Assembly: GCF_000195575.1 (NCBI RefSeq)
Contig: NC_015391.1
Span: forward strand, 984,501 to 1,048,500
Length of the DNA: 64,000 nucleotides
Direction: 5' to 3'
Source of the DNA: Carnobacterium sp. 17-4
Lineage (GTDB): Bacteria; Bacillota; Bacilli; Lactobacillales; Carnobacteriaceae
The number at the start of each line of letters is the position of its first letter. Within the stretch, counting starts at the first letter, position 1. The translations under genes and the position numbers were made by a program. Shown piece by piece: positions 10,873 to 20,924 of this stretch. Under the pieces are notes generated by a model that saw only the letters and a program-made list of their open reading frames with translations, made no database searches and was not told where the DNA came from.

Positions 10873-12241
10873 AGAATATCGTACAATAAATGAAGTCGTG
10901 GGACCCTTGATGGCCGTTGAAGGCGTAGAAGGTGTTAAATTCGATGAGTTAGTTGAAATACAAATGCAAAATGGTGAAAAAAGACGTGGACAAGTTCTTG
11001 AAATTAATGGCGATAAAGCGATGGTCCAAATTTTTGAAGGATCAAGTGGAATCAACTTGCAAGATACTAAAGTTCGTTTTCTTGGAAGACCTTTATCGTT
11101 AGATGTTTCTGAAGATATGGTTGGACGTGTGTTTGATGGAATGGGACGCGTGAATGATGGTGGACCAGAGTTGATTCCTGAAAAAACGCTAGATATCAAT
11201 GGTGAAGCAATCAACCCTATGGCACGTGACTATCCAGATGAGTTTATCCAAACGGGTATCTCTTCTATTGATCACTTGAATACATTGGTTCGTGGACAAA
11301 AGTTACCAGTATTTTCAGGTTCTGGTCTGCCACATAAAGAACTAGCTGCACAAATTGCTAGACAAGCGACTGTTAAAAATTCGGATGAGAAGTTTGCTGT
11401 TGTATTTGCAGCCATCGGGATTACTTTTGAAGAAGCTGAATTCTTTATGGAAGACTTCCGTAAAACAGGAGCTATCGACCGTTCGGTAATGTTTATCAAT
11501 TTAGCTGATGATCCAGCTATTGAAAGAATTGCAACACCTAAAATGGCCTTAACTGCAGCTGAATATTTGGCTTATGAAAAAGATATGCATGTATTAGTTA
11601 TCATGACCGATATGACAAACTACTGTGAAGCATTACGTGAAATTTCAGCAGCTAGACGTGAAGTTCCCGGTCGTCGTGGTTACCCAGGATACCTATATAC
11701 AAACTTGGCAACTTTATATGAAAGAGCTGGTCGTCTAGTAGGAGGAAAAGGATCAGTTACGCAGATTCCTATCCTAACGATGCCGGAAGATGATAAAACA
11801 CATCCAATTCCTGATTTAACTGGATATATCACGGAAGGTCAAATAATATTGTCACGTGATTTATACAATAGTGGTGTTCAACCTCCAATCGATGCATTGC
11901 AATCTCTTTCCCGTCTAAAAGACAAAGGAACTGGTGAGGGCAAAACGAGAAAAGATCATGCCGCTACAATGAATCAACTCTTTGCTGCCTATGCTCAAGG
12001 GAAACAAGCTAAAGAGTTAGCAGTTGTTTTAGGAGATTCTGCATTATCAGCAGAAGATAAAATGTTTGCAGAATTTGCAAATCGTTTTGAAAAAGAATAT
12101 GTAAATCAAGGAAACTATACAAATCGTACAATTGATGAGACTCTGGATCTAGGATGGGAATTATTATCTATTCTGCCAAGAACTGAATTGAAACGAATTA
12201 AAGACGATATGTTAGACGAATACCTGCCGAAAGGGGAGTAA
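10865..12241 (+). CDS. ntpB: V-type ATPase regulatory subunit B (NtpB)
   Basis: The 458-residue B subunit, which alternates with A in the head and contributes to nucleotide sites without being catalytic. In place of a P-loop it has [13 protein letters not shown], as B subunits do. The start is ATG 10865 with an AGGAGGT SD at about 10849; this gives [15 protein letters not shown] and the length of the E. hirae protein. A start further upstream at 10832 would have no SD and would extend into ntpA. The start overlaps the ntpA stop (ATGCTTAA), favouring coupled, equal synthesis of A and B. Confidence 0.97.
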   Translation: MLKEYRTINEVVGPLMAVEGVEGVKFDELVEIQMQNGEKRRGQVLEINGDKAMVQIFEGSSGINLQDTKVRFLGRPLSLDVSEDMVGRVFDGMGRVNDGGPELIPEKTLDINGEAINPMARDYPDEFIQTGISSIDHLNTLVRGQKLPVFSGSGLPHKELAAQIARQATVKNSDEKFAVVFAAIGITFEEAEFFMEDFRKTGAIDRSVMFINLADDPAIERIATPKMALTAAEYLAYEKDMHVLVIMTDMTNYCEALREISAARREVPGRRGYPGYLYTNLATLYERAGRLVGGKGSVTQIPILTMPEDDKTHPIPDLTGYITEGQIILSRDLYNSGVQPPIDALQSLSRLKDKGTGEGKTRKDHAATMNQLFAAYAQGKQAKELAVVLGDSALSAEDKMFAEFANRFEKEYVNQGNYTNRTIDETLDLGWELLSILPRTELKRIKDDMLDEYLPKGE

Positions 12242-12247
12242 GTCTAA

Positions 12248-12874
12248 ATGGTGAAATTAAATGTTAACCCTACAAGGATGGAACTAGCGACATTAAAAGG
12301 TAGACTAAGCACAGCAACCCGGGGACATAAATTATTAAAGGATAAGCAAGATGAACTGATGAGACAATTCATCTTACTTATTCGGAAAAATAATGATTTA
12401 CGTACAGAAGTTGAAGCAAAGTTAACAAAAGCTATGCAGTCTTTCGTTATGGCAAAAGCGCTATTGAATGAAAAATTTATTGAAGAATTAGTGGCTATTC
12501 CACCTCGCAGTGTCAGCCTTGATTTGTATGAAAAAAATATTATGAGTGTTAAAGTACCCGTAATGAATTTTAATTACGATGATGACGACAATTCTAAAGA
12601 GTTGGTTTATGGTTATCTGAACTCCAATAGTGAGCTGGATACGTCAATTGAACAAATGGCTGACGTTATGACGCAACTGTTAGAGTTATCTGAAATAGAA
12701 AAAACTTGTCAATTGATGGCAAATGAAATAGAAAAAACGCGCCGCCGAGTAAATGCTCTTGAATATATGACAATTCCTCGTTATGAAGAAACCATCTACT
12801 TTATTCAAATGAAATTAGATGAGAGTGAACGAGCAGCAATTACGCGCTTAATGAAAGTTAAAGACATGGGTTAA
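12248..12874 (+). CDS. ntpD: V-type ATPase central stalk subunit D (NtpD)
   Basis: A 208-residue coiled-coil shaft protein. The typical start [35 protein letters not shown] and the C-terminal [22 protein letters not shown] identify the D family. It rotates inside the A3B3 head with subunit F (NtpG). It is the last gene here and is followed by a strong terminator. In E. hirae two more genes (ntpH and ntpJ) follow; they are absent from this locus. Confidence 0.96.
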   Translation: MVKLNVNPTRMELATLKGRLSTATRGHKLLKDKQDELMRQFILLIRKNNDLRTEVEAKLTKAMQSFVMAKALLNEKFIEELVAIPPRSVSLDLYEKNIMSVKVPVMNFNYDDDDNSKELVYGYLNSNSELDTSIEQMADVMTQLLELSEIEKTCQLMANEIEKTRRRVNALEYMTIPRYEETIYFIQMKLDESERAAITRLMKVKDMG

Positions 12875-12880
12875 GAAAGC

Positions 12881-12926
12881 AAACGTTAGATCAAGGATAC
12901 AATTCTTGGTCTGGCGTTTATTTTTT
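12881..12926 (+). terminator. Terminator of the V-ATPase operon
   Basis: The arm AAACGTTAGATCAAG (12881-12895) pairs with CTTGGTCTGGCGTTT (12905-12919), using a few G-U pairs around a 9-nt loop. ATTTTTT follows. Confidence 0.9.
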
Positions 12927-13095
12927 GGTCTGAAAAATAGATTGGTATACTTGGAAAGTGGGGATTAGTACGTAAAAAAATACATTCTGCAAATAAAAAG
13001 CTATAAGAAAATGGCATTTTATGCTAAACTGGAGAATAAGTTATCTTTAACAGATAAAAATTAGAAGTAGCTAAAGATTGTTGAGGTGTTTATAA

Positions 13096-13311
13096 ATGGA
13101 TCAAAAATTTTCTTTTGAGATTGTTGAAGAATTAGCCGTACTTTCTGAAAACGCTAAAGGATGGCGCAAAGAATTAAATTTAGTTTGTTGGAACGGAAAT
13201 CCTCCTAAATTTGATATTCGTGAGTGGAGTCCTGACCACGATAAGATGGGAAAAGGCCTTACATTCACAAATGAAGAAATGGATACTCTTAAACAGTTTT
13301 TAACTACTTAA
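13096..13311 (+). CDS. YdbC-like PC4-fold single-stranded DNA-binding protein
   Basis: A 71-residue protein of the YdbC family, whose Lactococcus lactis member has a PC4-like single-stranded nucleic-acid-binding fold. Visible features are the tryptophan-rich middle (GWRKELNLVCWNGNPPKFDIREWSPDH) and the C-terminal helix NEEMDTLKQFL. It probably binds single-stranded DNA, perhaps at transcription or repair sites; the cellular role is not established. A TTGAGGTG SD precedes the ATG. It stands between the V-ATPase terminator and gmk and may be transcribed with gmk, as no terminator separates them. Confidence 0.8.
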   Translation: MDQKFSFEIVEELAVLSENAKGWRKELNLVCWNGNPPKFDIREWSPDHDKMGKGLTFTNEEMDTLKQFLTT

Positions 13312-13386
13312 ACAAGTTGGAATTTGTTAGATTTTGATAATAGGCAACGAATAGTTGAACATTTTGATGATAGGAAGGATTTTGAC

Positions 13387-14001
13387 ATGACTGAACGTGG
13401 ACTTTTAATTGTTCTTTCTGGACCATCTGGGGTAGGAAAAGGGACAGTAAGACAGGCAATATTTGAGAGCGGCGATAATGATTTTGATTATTCAATTTCA
13501 ATGACAACTCGAAAGCAAAGAGCAGGAGAACGAGATGGAATAGATTACTTTTTCAGGACAAAAGAAGAATTTGAAGCTTTGATTGAAAGTGGAGGATTAT
13601 TGGAATATGCTGAATATGTAGGAAACTATTATGGAACTCCTCTTGAATATGTTGAAAAAACGCTACAGAGCGGCAAAGACGTATTTTTAGAAATTGAAGT
13701 TCAAGGAGCTCTTCAAGTTCGTGAAAAAATGCCTGAAGGAATATTTATCTTTTTAACACCGCCAGATTTAAAAGAATTAAAATCACGTATTGTTGGTCGT
13801 GGAACAGATGAAATGGCTATAATTGAACAACGCATGACAAAAGCAATTGAAGAAATTGATTTAATGCGTTATTATGATTATGCGGTTGAAAACGATAAAG
13901 TTGAAAATGCTGTTAGAAAAGTCAAACAAATCATTGAAAGTGAACACTTAAAAGTTTCACGCGTTATACAGCGTTATAAAAAAATGATCAAGGAGTTGTA
14001 A
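13387..14001 (+). CDS. gmk: Guanylate kinase
   Basis: A 204-residue enzyme that phosphorylates GMP to GDP with ATP. The P-loop is [10 protein letters not shown] (residues 11-20); the GMP-binding region [21 protein letters not shown] and the lid ([14 protein letters not shown]) are present. ATG 13387 is chosen because AGGAAGG lies about 10 nt upstream and the N-terminus then fits the family; a TTG at 13324 would add 21 atypical residues. rpoZ follows 4 nt later, the common Firmicutes pair. It is full length with no missing residue. Confidence 0.96.
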   Translation: MTERGLLIVLSGPSGVGKGTVRQAIFESGDNDFDYSISMTTRKQRAGERDGIDYFFRTKEEFEALIESGGLLEYAEYVGNYYGTPLEYVEKTLQSGKDVFLEIEVQGALQVREKMPEGIFIFLTPPDLKELKSRIVGRGTDEMAIIEQRMTKAIEEIDLMRYYDYAVENDKVENAVRKVKQIIESEHLKVSRVIQRYKKMIKEL

Positions 14002-14005
14002 AATC

Positions 14006-14221
14006 ATGATGTTAGAACCATCTATTGATAGCTTATTAGAAAAAATTGAATCTAAATATTCTTTAGTTACATTAGCAAGTAAACGTGCACACGAACTGGA
14101 TGAAGGTTCAATGCCGATGTTAGAAAACTATCGTTCACATAAAAATGTTGGACGTGCATTAGAAGAAATTAATAATGGCGATTTAGTTATTGATCCATTA
14201 ACGGTTGGCCCAGAAGAATAA
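14006..14221 (+). CDS. rpoZ: RNA polymerase omega subunit
   Basis: A 71-residue omega subunit that helps assemble RNA polymerase by clamping the beta-prime C-terminus. Typical parts are [20 protein letters not shown] and the SKRAHEL helix. It lies directly behind gmk with an AAGGAG SD inside the end of gmk. Two adjacent ATGs (14006 and 14009) are possible. A strong terminator follows. Confidence 0.94.
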   Translation: MMLEPSIDSLLEKIESKYSLVTLASKRAHELDEGSMPMLENYRSHKNVGRALEEINNGDLVIDPLTVGPEE

Positions 14222-14232
14222 GACATACAACA

Positions 14233-14279
14233 AAAAGTGCTTCAAAGTAATGGTTTTCTTACTTTGAAGCACTTTTGTT
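14233..14279 (+). terminator. Terminator behind rpoZ
   Basis: A perfect 18-bp stem, AAAAGTGCTTCAAAGTAA (14233-14250) with its complement at 14259-14276, an 8-nt loop, then GTTT. A-rich and T-rich flanks would allow use on both strands. Confidence 0.92.
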
Positions 14280-14409
14280 TTGAAATGAACCCAATTAGAA
14301 TGCGTTAATACTAAGAATTGTGGGATAGTTAAGACAAATGCTTTTATTTCTAGTAAAATAAGAAAGAGAAGCATCATTAATTTCAAGGTTTTGTCAGGAG
14401 GAATGCCAG

Positions 14410-15615
14410 TTGTTAAAAGGAAAAAAAGTTGTTGTATATGTTACCGGGGGTATTGCGGTTTATAAAGCTTGTGATTTGGTGAGACGTTTAATAAAAGCAG
14501 GAGCTACTGTTAGAGTAGCGATGACGGAATCTGCAACAGAATTTGTTACTCCTTTAACGTTTCAAATTTTGAGCAAGCACCATGTTTATACAGATACATT
14601 TGATGAACGCGAAGGCGACAAAGTCAGTCATATTCATTTTGCGGACTGGTCAGATTTAGCAGTGATTGCTCCGGCAACAGCCAACACGTTAGCGAAGATG
14701 GCACATGGCATTGGAGACAACTTTGTGACTACTGCATTATTGGCTACTACTGCACCTGTTTTTATTGTGCCAGCTATGAATGAGCATATGCTTGAAAATG
14801 CTGCAACGATAAGAAATTTTCAACTGTTAGAAAACGACGGGCATTTTATTATGGAACCAGATACAGGTTTTCTAGCTGAAGGATACGAAGGAAAAGGCCG
14901 TTTTCCTGAACCAGAAAAAATCGTTGAAACCATTCAAGAATTTTTAATCAAAAAAGAAACCCATTTACCGTTAAAAAATAAAAAAGTCGTCATAACAGCT
15001 GGTGGAACCAAAGAAAGAATTGACCCTGTTCGATATATTACAAATGATTCTTCAGGTAAAATGGGATACAGTTTAGCTAGTGCTGCTCGTGATCTAGGAG
15101 CAGAAGTTTGTTTGATTTCTACTTCCAAGACACTAAAGACACCTTATGGAGTGGATTTAGTGTCTGTAGAGACTGCTGAACAGATGCATCAAGCGGTAAA
15201 TGCTGAGTTTAAAAAAGCGGCTATCGTTATTATGGCGGCAGCAGTGTCTGACTACCGTCCAGATCAGGTTGCAAATAAAAAGATTAAGAAAAGTGAACAA
15301 GAAATGACACTGACATTGGTAAGGAATACAGACATATTAGCTACTTTAGGTAGTCAGAAAAACGATCAATTTTTAATTGGTTTTGCTGCTGAAACGCACA
15401 ATGTTGAAGAGTATGCTCAAGGGAAACTAAAAAAGAAAAATGCAGATATGATCGTAGCCAATGATGTATCCAAACCCTATGCAGGATTTAATAAAGATAC
15501 AAATGAAGTAACTATTTTTATGACAAATGAACAGCCGATTGAATTAAAAGTAAATAGTAAGCAAGCGATAGCGGAAGAAATTTTAGCTGTTGCTCTTACT
15601 AAAATGAAAAAATAA
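14410..15615 (+). CDS. coaBC: Bifunctional phosphopantothenoylcysteine decarboxylase / synthase
   Basis: A 401-residue two-domain enzyme of coenzyme A synthesis. The N-terminal flavoprotein (CoaC) domain has TGGIAVYKACDLVRRL, HIHFADWSDLAVIAPATANTLAK and the PAMNEHM substrate loop. The C-terminal CoaB domain (from about residue 190) has ITAGGTKERIDPVRYITNDSSGKMG and AAAVSDYRP. Together they join cysteine to phosphopantothenate and then decarboxylate the product. The start is TTG 14410 behind CAGGAGGA. One oddity: the loop FLAEGYEGKGRF has Glu157 where E. coli Dfp has the catalytic Cys158. Next comes priA, 14 nt downstream. Confidence 0.94.
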   Translation: MLKGKKVVVYVTGGIAVYKACDLVRRLIKAGATVRVAMTESATEFVTPLTFQILSKHHVYTDTFDEREGDKVSHIHFADWSDLAVIAPATANTLAKMAHGIGDNFVTTALLATTAPVFIVPAMNEHMLENAATIRNFQLLENDGHFIMEPDTGFLAEGYEGKGRFPEPEKIVETIQEFLIKKETHLPLKNKKVVITAGGTKERIDPVRYITNDSSGKMGYSLASAARDLGAEVCLISTSKTLKTPYGVDLVSVETAEQMHQAVNAEFKKAAIVIMAAAVSDYRPDQVANKKIKKSEQEMTLTLVRNTDILATLGSQKNDQFLIGFAAETHNVEEYAQGKLKKKNADMIVANDVSKPYAGFNKDTNEVTIFMTNEQPIELKVNSKQAIAEEILAVALTKMKK

Positions 15616-15629
15616 AGGTGTGAGAATGA

Positions 15630-18044
15630 GTGGTTTCAATTGCTAAAGTAATTGTGGATGTTCCAACAATGCAGACGAACAAACCTTATGATTATCGTAT
15701 TCCTACTGAATTCGAACAAGATATTGTTCAAGGAATGCGTGTGGCCGTTCCGTTTGGTCAAGGAACTAGGCAAGTCCAAGGCTTTGTTGTGGAGATTACT
15801 CACTCAACAGATTATGAAGGCGAGTTAAAACCCATTGTTGGTCTAATGGACTTAACAGCGGTTCTTGACGAAGAAATGCTGTTGTTGGGCAAAGAAATGG
15901 CACGCAAAACTTATGCTTTTCAAATAACGTGTTACCAAACAATGTTGCCAGCTATATTGAAAGCAAAATATGAAAAAAAAATTCGACTCATTGATGAAAT
16001 TCCTGAAGACTTATTTTTTGAGCTATTTAAAGGGAAAAATGAGATCAAATGGGAAGAAGCGGAAGAAAGAGCTATCTTACCGCAGTTGATCGAATTGAAG
16101 AAAAAAGATGCTGTTGAAGTGATATATGAAGTTAAAAACCAAGCAAAAACAAAGAAAAAAAGAATGATTCGAGCGAATTTATCTTTTGAGCAATTTGAAG
16201 ATGAAAAACTAACTTTAGGCAAACGCGGTCCAAAACAACACCTTCTTCTAGATGTATTGCAATCATTAATTGAGCAAACAATCAGTGTGAGTGAACTCAC
16301 TAAAAATACGGAACTTACGGCATCGGATATTCGAACAGGTGAAAAAAAAGGCTGGTTAACTATTGAAGAAGTTGAAGTTTACCGTGATCCATTTAAAGAT
16401 AAGACCTTTAAAAAAACCGTATCCTTTCAACTGAATGAAGGACAACAAAATGCTATTCAACCTATTTTGAAAGCTGTAACAGAAGAAAGAACGGAAGTAT
16501 TCTTGCTAAAAGGGGTAACTGGAAGTGGGAAAACAGAAATCTATTTGCAGACCATTGCCCAGACACTTCAAAACAATAAAAGTGCTTTGATGCTCGTACC
16601 TGAGATAGCATTGACTCCTCAAATGGTGAATCATTTTAAAGGGCGCTTTGGAGAAGAAGTAGCCGTTTTGCACAGTGGGTTGTCTGTTGGTGAAAAATAC
16701 GACGAATGGCGAAAAATTGAACGCGGTGAAGCTCGGGTTGTAGTAGGTGCTCGGTCATCAATTTTTGCACCGGTTAAAAATATCGGCGTGATTATTATTG
16801 ATGAAGAGCACGAAGCTACGTATAAACAAGATGAAAACCCCAGGTATCATGCTAGGGATGTAGCAATATGGAGAGCAAATTACCATAACTGTCCTGTTAT
16901 TTTAGGAAGTGCTACACCCTCATTAGAGTCGAGAGCCAGAGCGCAAAAAAACGTGTATACATTGTTGGAACTGCCAACACGAGTCAATCAAAAAGACTTA
17001 CCTGATGTTGAAGTTGTCGATATGAGAGAAGAATTAAAAAACGCTAATCGTAGCAGTTTCTCAATTCTTTTACAAGAAAAGATACGAGACCGAATAGAAA
17101 AAAAAGAACAAATCGTTTTACTATTAAATAGACGTGGGTATTCTTCTTTCGTGATGTGTCGAGACTGCGGATTTGTCTTGCCTTGTCCGAATTGCGATAT
17201 TTCATTAACCTTGCATATGGATACAAAAACAATGAAATGCCATTATTGTGGTCATGAAGAAAATATTCCACATACTTGTCCAAGTTGCAAAGGAAGTAAG
17301 ATACGCTACTATGGTACTGGAACGCAAAAGATTGAAGAAGAATTAAGAGATGTTTTGCCAGAAGCAAAAGTGATCCGCATGGATGTGGATACGACGCGTA
17401 AAAAAGGGGCACATGAAAAGTTGTTAGCTTCTTTTGGAAATGGTGAAGCGGACATTTTATTGGGTACACAAATGATTGCAAAAGGTTTAGATTTCCCCAA
17501 TATTACTTTGGTGGGTGTTTTGAATGCAGATACAGGATTAGGCTTACCTGATTTTAGAGCGAGTGAGCGGACATTCCAATTGTTAACACAAGTAAGTGGA
17601 CGTGCTGGAAGAGCTGAATTAACAGGTGAAGTAATCGTTCAAACGTTTAATCCTGAACATTACGCGATTCAGCTAGCTAAAGAACATGATTACGATACAT
17701 TCTATAAACAAGAAATGATGTTACGACATCGTGGGAATTATCCGCCTTATTTCTATACAATTTTGATTACAACTAGTCATGAAGAAGAAATAAAAGCTGC
17801 AAAGAAAATGCAACAAATCGTTCAACACATTAAGCCACAGTTGCAGCCGGAGACCATTATGTTAGGGCCAACACCAAAAGCAGTTGCTCGTATGAACAAT
17901 CGCTATTATTACCAAACGATTATTAAGTACAAAAGCGAACCGCATTTAAAGGCTGTTTTGCAAACAATTTTAGTGGAATCTCAAAGAGAAATGGCTAAGG
18001 GTTTACAAATTGCTATTGACTCGGAGCCCATAAATTTTATCTAG
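15630..18044 (+). CDS. priA: Primosomal protein N', replication restart helicase
   Basis: An 804-residue PriA, which reloads the replisome at stalled forks. The N-terminal DNA-binding part begins VIVDVPTMQTNKPYDYRIP. The helicase has the Walker A GVTGSGKTEIYLQ (about residue 297), the DEEH box (IIIDEEHEATYKQD) and motif VI (QVSGRAGRAELTG). Eight zinc-binding cysteines are arranged CRDCGF...CPNC...CHYCGH...CPSC. The start GTG 15630 gives MVSIAKV; AAAGGTGTGAGA upstream is the SD. It is full length. It lies in the conserved coaBC-priA-def-fmt-rsmB block. Confidence 0.97.
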   Translation: MVSIAKVIVDVPTMQTNKPYDYRIPTEFEQDIVQGMRVAVPFGQGTRQVQGFVVEITHSTDYEGELKPIVGLMDLTAVLDEEMLLLGKEMARKTYAFQITCYQTMLPAILKAKYEKKIRLIDEIPEDLFFELFKGKNEIKWEEAEERAILPQLIELKKKDAVEVIYEVKNQAKTKKKRMIRANLSFEQFEDEKLTLGKRGPKQHLLLDVLQSLIEQTISVSELTKNTELTASDIRTGEKKGWLTIEEVEVYRDPFKDKTFKKTVSFQLNEGQQNAIQPILKAVTEERTEVFLLKGVTGSGKTEIYLQTIAQTLQNNKSALMLVPEIALTPQMVNHFKGRFGEEVAVLHSGLSVGEKYDEWRKIERGEARVVVGARSSIFAPVKNIGVIIIDEEHEATYKQDENPRYHARDVAIWRANYHNCPVILGSATPSLESRARAQKNVYTLLELPTRVNQKDLPDVEVVDMREELKNANRSSFSILLQEKIRDRIEKKEQIVLLLNRRGYSSFVMCRDCGFVLPCPNCDISLTLHMDTKTMKCHYCGHEENIPHTCPSCKGSKIRYYGTGTQKIEEELRDVLPEAKVIRMDVDTTRKKGAHEKLLASFGNGEADILLGTQMIAKGLDFPNITLVGVLNADTGLGLPDFRASERTFQLLTQVSGRAGRAELTGEVIVQTFNPEHYAIQLAKEHDYDTFYKQEMMLRHRGNYPPYFYTILITTSHEEEIKAAKKMQQIVQHIKPQLQPETIMLGPTPKAVARMNNRYYYQTIIKYKSEPHLKAVLQTILVESQREMAKGLQIAIDSEPINFI

Positions 18045-18092
18045 CACTTAAGCTTTATGTTATTAAATAATTTAAAAGAAAGAGGGTCAATC

Positions 18093-18587
18093 ATGTCCGT
18101 ACTACCAATATTAACTTACCCAAATGCACTACTGACTACTCCTACAAAAGAAGTAGAGGAAATTACAGATGAAATCATCCAATTATTAGAAGATATGCAT
18201 GATACCATGATTGCAAATGATGGTATTGGAATTGCGGCTCCACAAGTAAGCAGCAATCTTAGACTGGCTTTAGTAGAAATTGACGAAGAATCAGGATTGT
18301 TTGAAATGATCAATCCACAAATTGTACAATCAACAGGTGAAACTATTGATGTAGAAGGTTGTTTGAGTTTTCCAGAAGTATACGGGACAATAAAAAGAGC
18401 CGATACTATCGTGTTAAGATTTTATGACCGTAATGGAGATGAATTTGAAGTGGAAGCTGATGATTATCTTGCGCGTGCATTCCAGCATGAGTTGGAACAC
18501 TTAGATGGCAAGTTATTTACAGATAAGATTATTCAAAAAATTAAACCCGAAGATTTAGAAAGTTATATGGAGGCGAATCTAGAATGA
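18093..18587 (+). CDS. def: Peptide deformylase
   Basis: A 164-residue enzyme that removes formyl groups from new N-termini. All three motifs are present: GIGIAAPQ (residues 44-51), EGCLS with metal ligand Cys90, and HELEH with ligands His132 and His136 and catalytic Glu133. ATG 18093 is used because AGAGGG is well spaced and the protein then starts MSVLPILTYPN, as in type I enzymes; an upstream in-frame ATG at 18057 lacks an SD. The stop overlaps the fmt start by 4 nt (ATGATAA arrangement), so the two functionally linked enzymes are translated together. Confidence 0.95.
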   Translation: MSVLPILTYPNALLTTPTKEVEEITDEIIQLLEDMHDTMIANDGIGIAAPQVSSNLRLALVEIDEESGLFEMINPQIVQSTGETIDVEGCLSFPEVYGTIKRADTIVLRFYDRNGDEFEVEADDYLARAFQHELEHLDGKLFTDKIIQKIKPEDLESYMEANLE

Positions 18588-19537
18588 TAAAAATCGTATT
18601 TATGGGAACTCCTGCTTTTTCAGTTCCAATTTTAGAAGCATTGATTGATTCGGAGTATGAAGTGATAGCAGTGGTCACTCAACCGGATAGACCGGTAGGA
18701 AGAAAGAAAATCTTGACGGCTTCACCTGTTAAGGCAGCTGCTGTTCAACACGGTTTGCCCGTTTTTCAACCAGAAAAAATTTCGGGTTCTCCTGAAATGG
18801 AGGCACTGATCGCTCTTGAACCAGACCTGATCATTACTGCAGCGTTTGGTCAATTTCTACCACAAAAATTATTATCTGTTCCTAAATATGGCGCGATCAA
18901 TGTACATGCTTCTTTGTTGCCTAAGTATCGTGGTGGCGCTCCAGTCCACTATGCTCTTATGAAAGGCGAAAAAGAGACGGGTGTTTCTATTATGTATATG
19001 GAGAAAAAAATGGATGCAGGAGATATCCTCTCACAAAAAGCTTTAGAAATTACTCGGAATGACGATGTTGGAACGTTATTTGATCGTTTAAGTGCCTTAG
19101 GTAAAGACTTATTAATGGATACTTTGCCTAAGTTATTGGCTGGAGATATCATGCCAGTAAAGCAAAATGAAGAGGAAGTTACTTATTCGCCAAACATTAA
19201 ACGTGAAGAAGAATTGGTGGATTGGACTAAAACAGCAGCCGAAGTCGATTATCAAGTTCGTGGCATGCGCCCTTGGCCAGTAGCGTATACTTTATTAGAA
19301 GGAAACAGACTGAAGTTATGGGATGTGACACCTACTGAAGAAAAAACAACAGCAGTTCCCGGAACCATTATACGGATTGAAAAAGAAGCGATCTATATAG
19401 CTTGTGGGGATCAGACAGTTGTAAAAATAAATGAAGTTCAACCAGCTGGTAAAAGTAAAATGACTGTCATGGCTTTTTTAAGTGGAGTAGGCAGCCAACT
19501 AAAAGTTGGAGAAAAGGTAGGGTCAAATGGAAACTAA
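18584..19537 (+). CDS. fmt: Methionyl-tRNA formyltransferase
   Basis: A 317-residue enzyme that formylates Met-tRNAi using 10-formyl-tetrahydrofolate. The N-terminal domain holds FMGTPAFSVPILEALI, the HASLLPKYRGGAPVHYALM catalytic loop and ETGVSIMYMEKKMDAGDIL. The C-terminal OB-fold domain starts at about residue 205. It overlaps def by four bases and rsmB by 11 bases. No unusual features. Confidence 0.97.
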   Translation: MIKIVFMGTPAFSVPILEALIDSEYEVIAVVTQPDRPVGRKKILTASPVKAAAVQHGLPVFQPEKISGSPEMEALIALEPDLIITAAFGQFLPQKLLSVPKYGAINVHASLLPKYRGGAPVHYALMKGEKETGVSIMYMEKKMDAGDILSQKALEITRNDDVGTLFDRLSALGKDLLMDTLPKLLAGDIMPVKQNEEEVTYSPNIKREEELVDWTKTAAEVDYQVRGMRPWPVAYTLLEGNRLKLWDVTPTEEKTTAVPGTIIRIEKEAIYIACGDQTVVKINEVQPAGKSKMTVMAFLSGVGSQLKVGEKVGSNGN

Positions 19538-20903
19538 TCAAACACCTGAAAAAAGAAATGTTAAGAAAACAAGTCGTTATTTAGCGATGTCGATTTTGGA
19601 ACGAACAGATAAAACGGGTTCGTATTCGAATTTGTTGATCAACGAAGCCATTCAAAAAAACAAACTAAGTGCAGCTGATGCGCGCTTGTTAACAGAATTG
19701 GTATATGGTGTTCTACAGCGTAAATTAACATTGGATTTTTATTTGTCTCCATTTTTAAATGAAGACAAAAAAATTGATATCTGGGTACGAAATCTACTAA
19801 GATTGTCAATTTATCAAATGATTTATTTAGATAAAATTCCGGTTCATGCTATTTTATTTGAAGCTGTTGAAGTAGCTAAGAAAAAAGGTCACGTTGGAAT
19901 CAGTAAGTTTATAAATGGCGTTCTAAGAAATGCTGACCGTAATGGATTTCCTAGTGTTGAGAAGATCGCAGACCCAATTGAACGTTTAAGCATTGAGTTG
20001 AGCATGCCAAGATGGCTAGTAGAAAAATTCACTGCAGATATTGGATTAGAAGAAACTAAAAAATTAGGTGAGTCGTTACTTCGTCCGAGCCATTCAAGTG
20101 CACGAGTAAATGAGAAGTTTTTGACCGTTGAAGAAGCGTTAGAAGCTATGGAAGAAGAAGGATTTGATGTTCGTGAAAGCGTGATTTCTCCAGTGGGTAT
20201 CGTCAGTGATGGCGGACACTTTGCTTCTTCACCACTGTTTCAATCTGGACAATTAACGATTCAAGATGAATCTTCTCAATTAGTTGCACCAGCTTTACAA
20301 CTTGAACCACATCATCAAGTATTGGATGCTTGTGCTGCTCCAGGTGGTAAAACAACGCATATTGCTTCTTATTTATCCGCTGAAGAAGGCGGAAAAGTAA
20401 CGGCACTTGACCTTCATGAACACAAAGTAGCTTTGATTACCGAAAATGCTAAAAGAATGCATGTAGAAGATGTAGTAACAGCAATGAAGCTAGATGCCAG
20501 AAATGTAGATCAAGAGTTCTCAGACGAGCAATTTGACCGTATATTAGTAGATGCACCGTGTTCTGGTCTAGGATTAATGAGACGTAAGCCTGATATCAAG
20601 TACACTAAAAAAGAAAAAGATTTATTGAATCTTCAAAAAATACAGCTGGGTATCTTAGAAAAAGTAGCCCCAAAACTAAAAGTAGGTGGACTTTTAGTTT
20701 ACAGTACATGTACAATAGCAAATGAGGAAAATAAAGAAACAGTCGAGAACTTTTTAGCCGCACATGCTGATTTTGAAAAAGTTTCTGTTAGAACTGAAGA
20801 ATCGCTATCAGGTTGCCTGAAAGATGGATTTCTTCAACTTTATCCACATGATTTTGGAACAGACGGCTTTTTTATTAGCTGCCTAAGAAAAATACAGAAC
20901 TAA
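19527..20903 (+). CDS. rsmB: 16S rRNA m5C967 methyltransferase
   Basis: A 458-residue RsmB (Sun). The N-terminal NusB-like RNA-binding domain covers about residues 1-150. The methyltransferase domain has the S-adenosylmethionine site DACAAPGGKTTHIA and the two catalytic cysteines, in DAPCSGLGLMRRKPD and STCTIANEEN. It methylates the small ribosomal RNA. It overlaps the end of fmt and is the last gene of the coaBC-to-rsmB run. Behind it is a non-coding region with large hairpins instead of a simple terminator. Confidence 0.95.
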   Translation: METNQTPEKRNVKKTSRYLAMSILERTDKTGSYSNLLINEAIQKNKLSAADARLLTELVYGVLQRKLTLDFYLSPFLNEDKKIDIWVRNLLRLSIYQMIYLDKIPVHAILFEAVEVAKKKGHVGISKFINGVLRNADRNGFPSVEKIADPIERLSIELSMPRWLVEKFTADIGLEETKKLGESLLRPSHSSARVNEKFLTVEEALEAMEEEGFDVRESVISPVGIVSDGGHFASSPLFQSGQLTIQDESSQLVAPALQLEPHHQVLDACAAPGGKTTHIASYLSAEEGGKVTALDLHEHKVALITENAKRMHVEDVVTAMKLDARNVDQEFSDEQFDRILVDAPCSGLGLMRRKPDIKYTKKEKDLLNLQKIQLGILEKVAPKLKVGGLLVYSTCTIANEENKETVENFLAAHADFEKVSVRTEESLSGCLKDGFLQLYPHDFGTDGFFISCLRKIQN

Positions 20904-20924
20904 ATTTAGTTAAAATCAACTAGT

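Noticed and set aside
17044-17481. A 145-codon open frame on the reverse strand
   Set aside because: It lies wholly inside priA, antisense to the zinc finger and helicase region. Composition is unlike a real protein and there is no SD.
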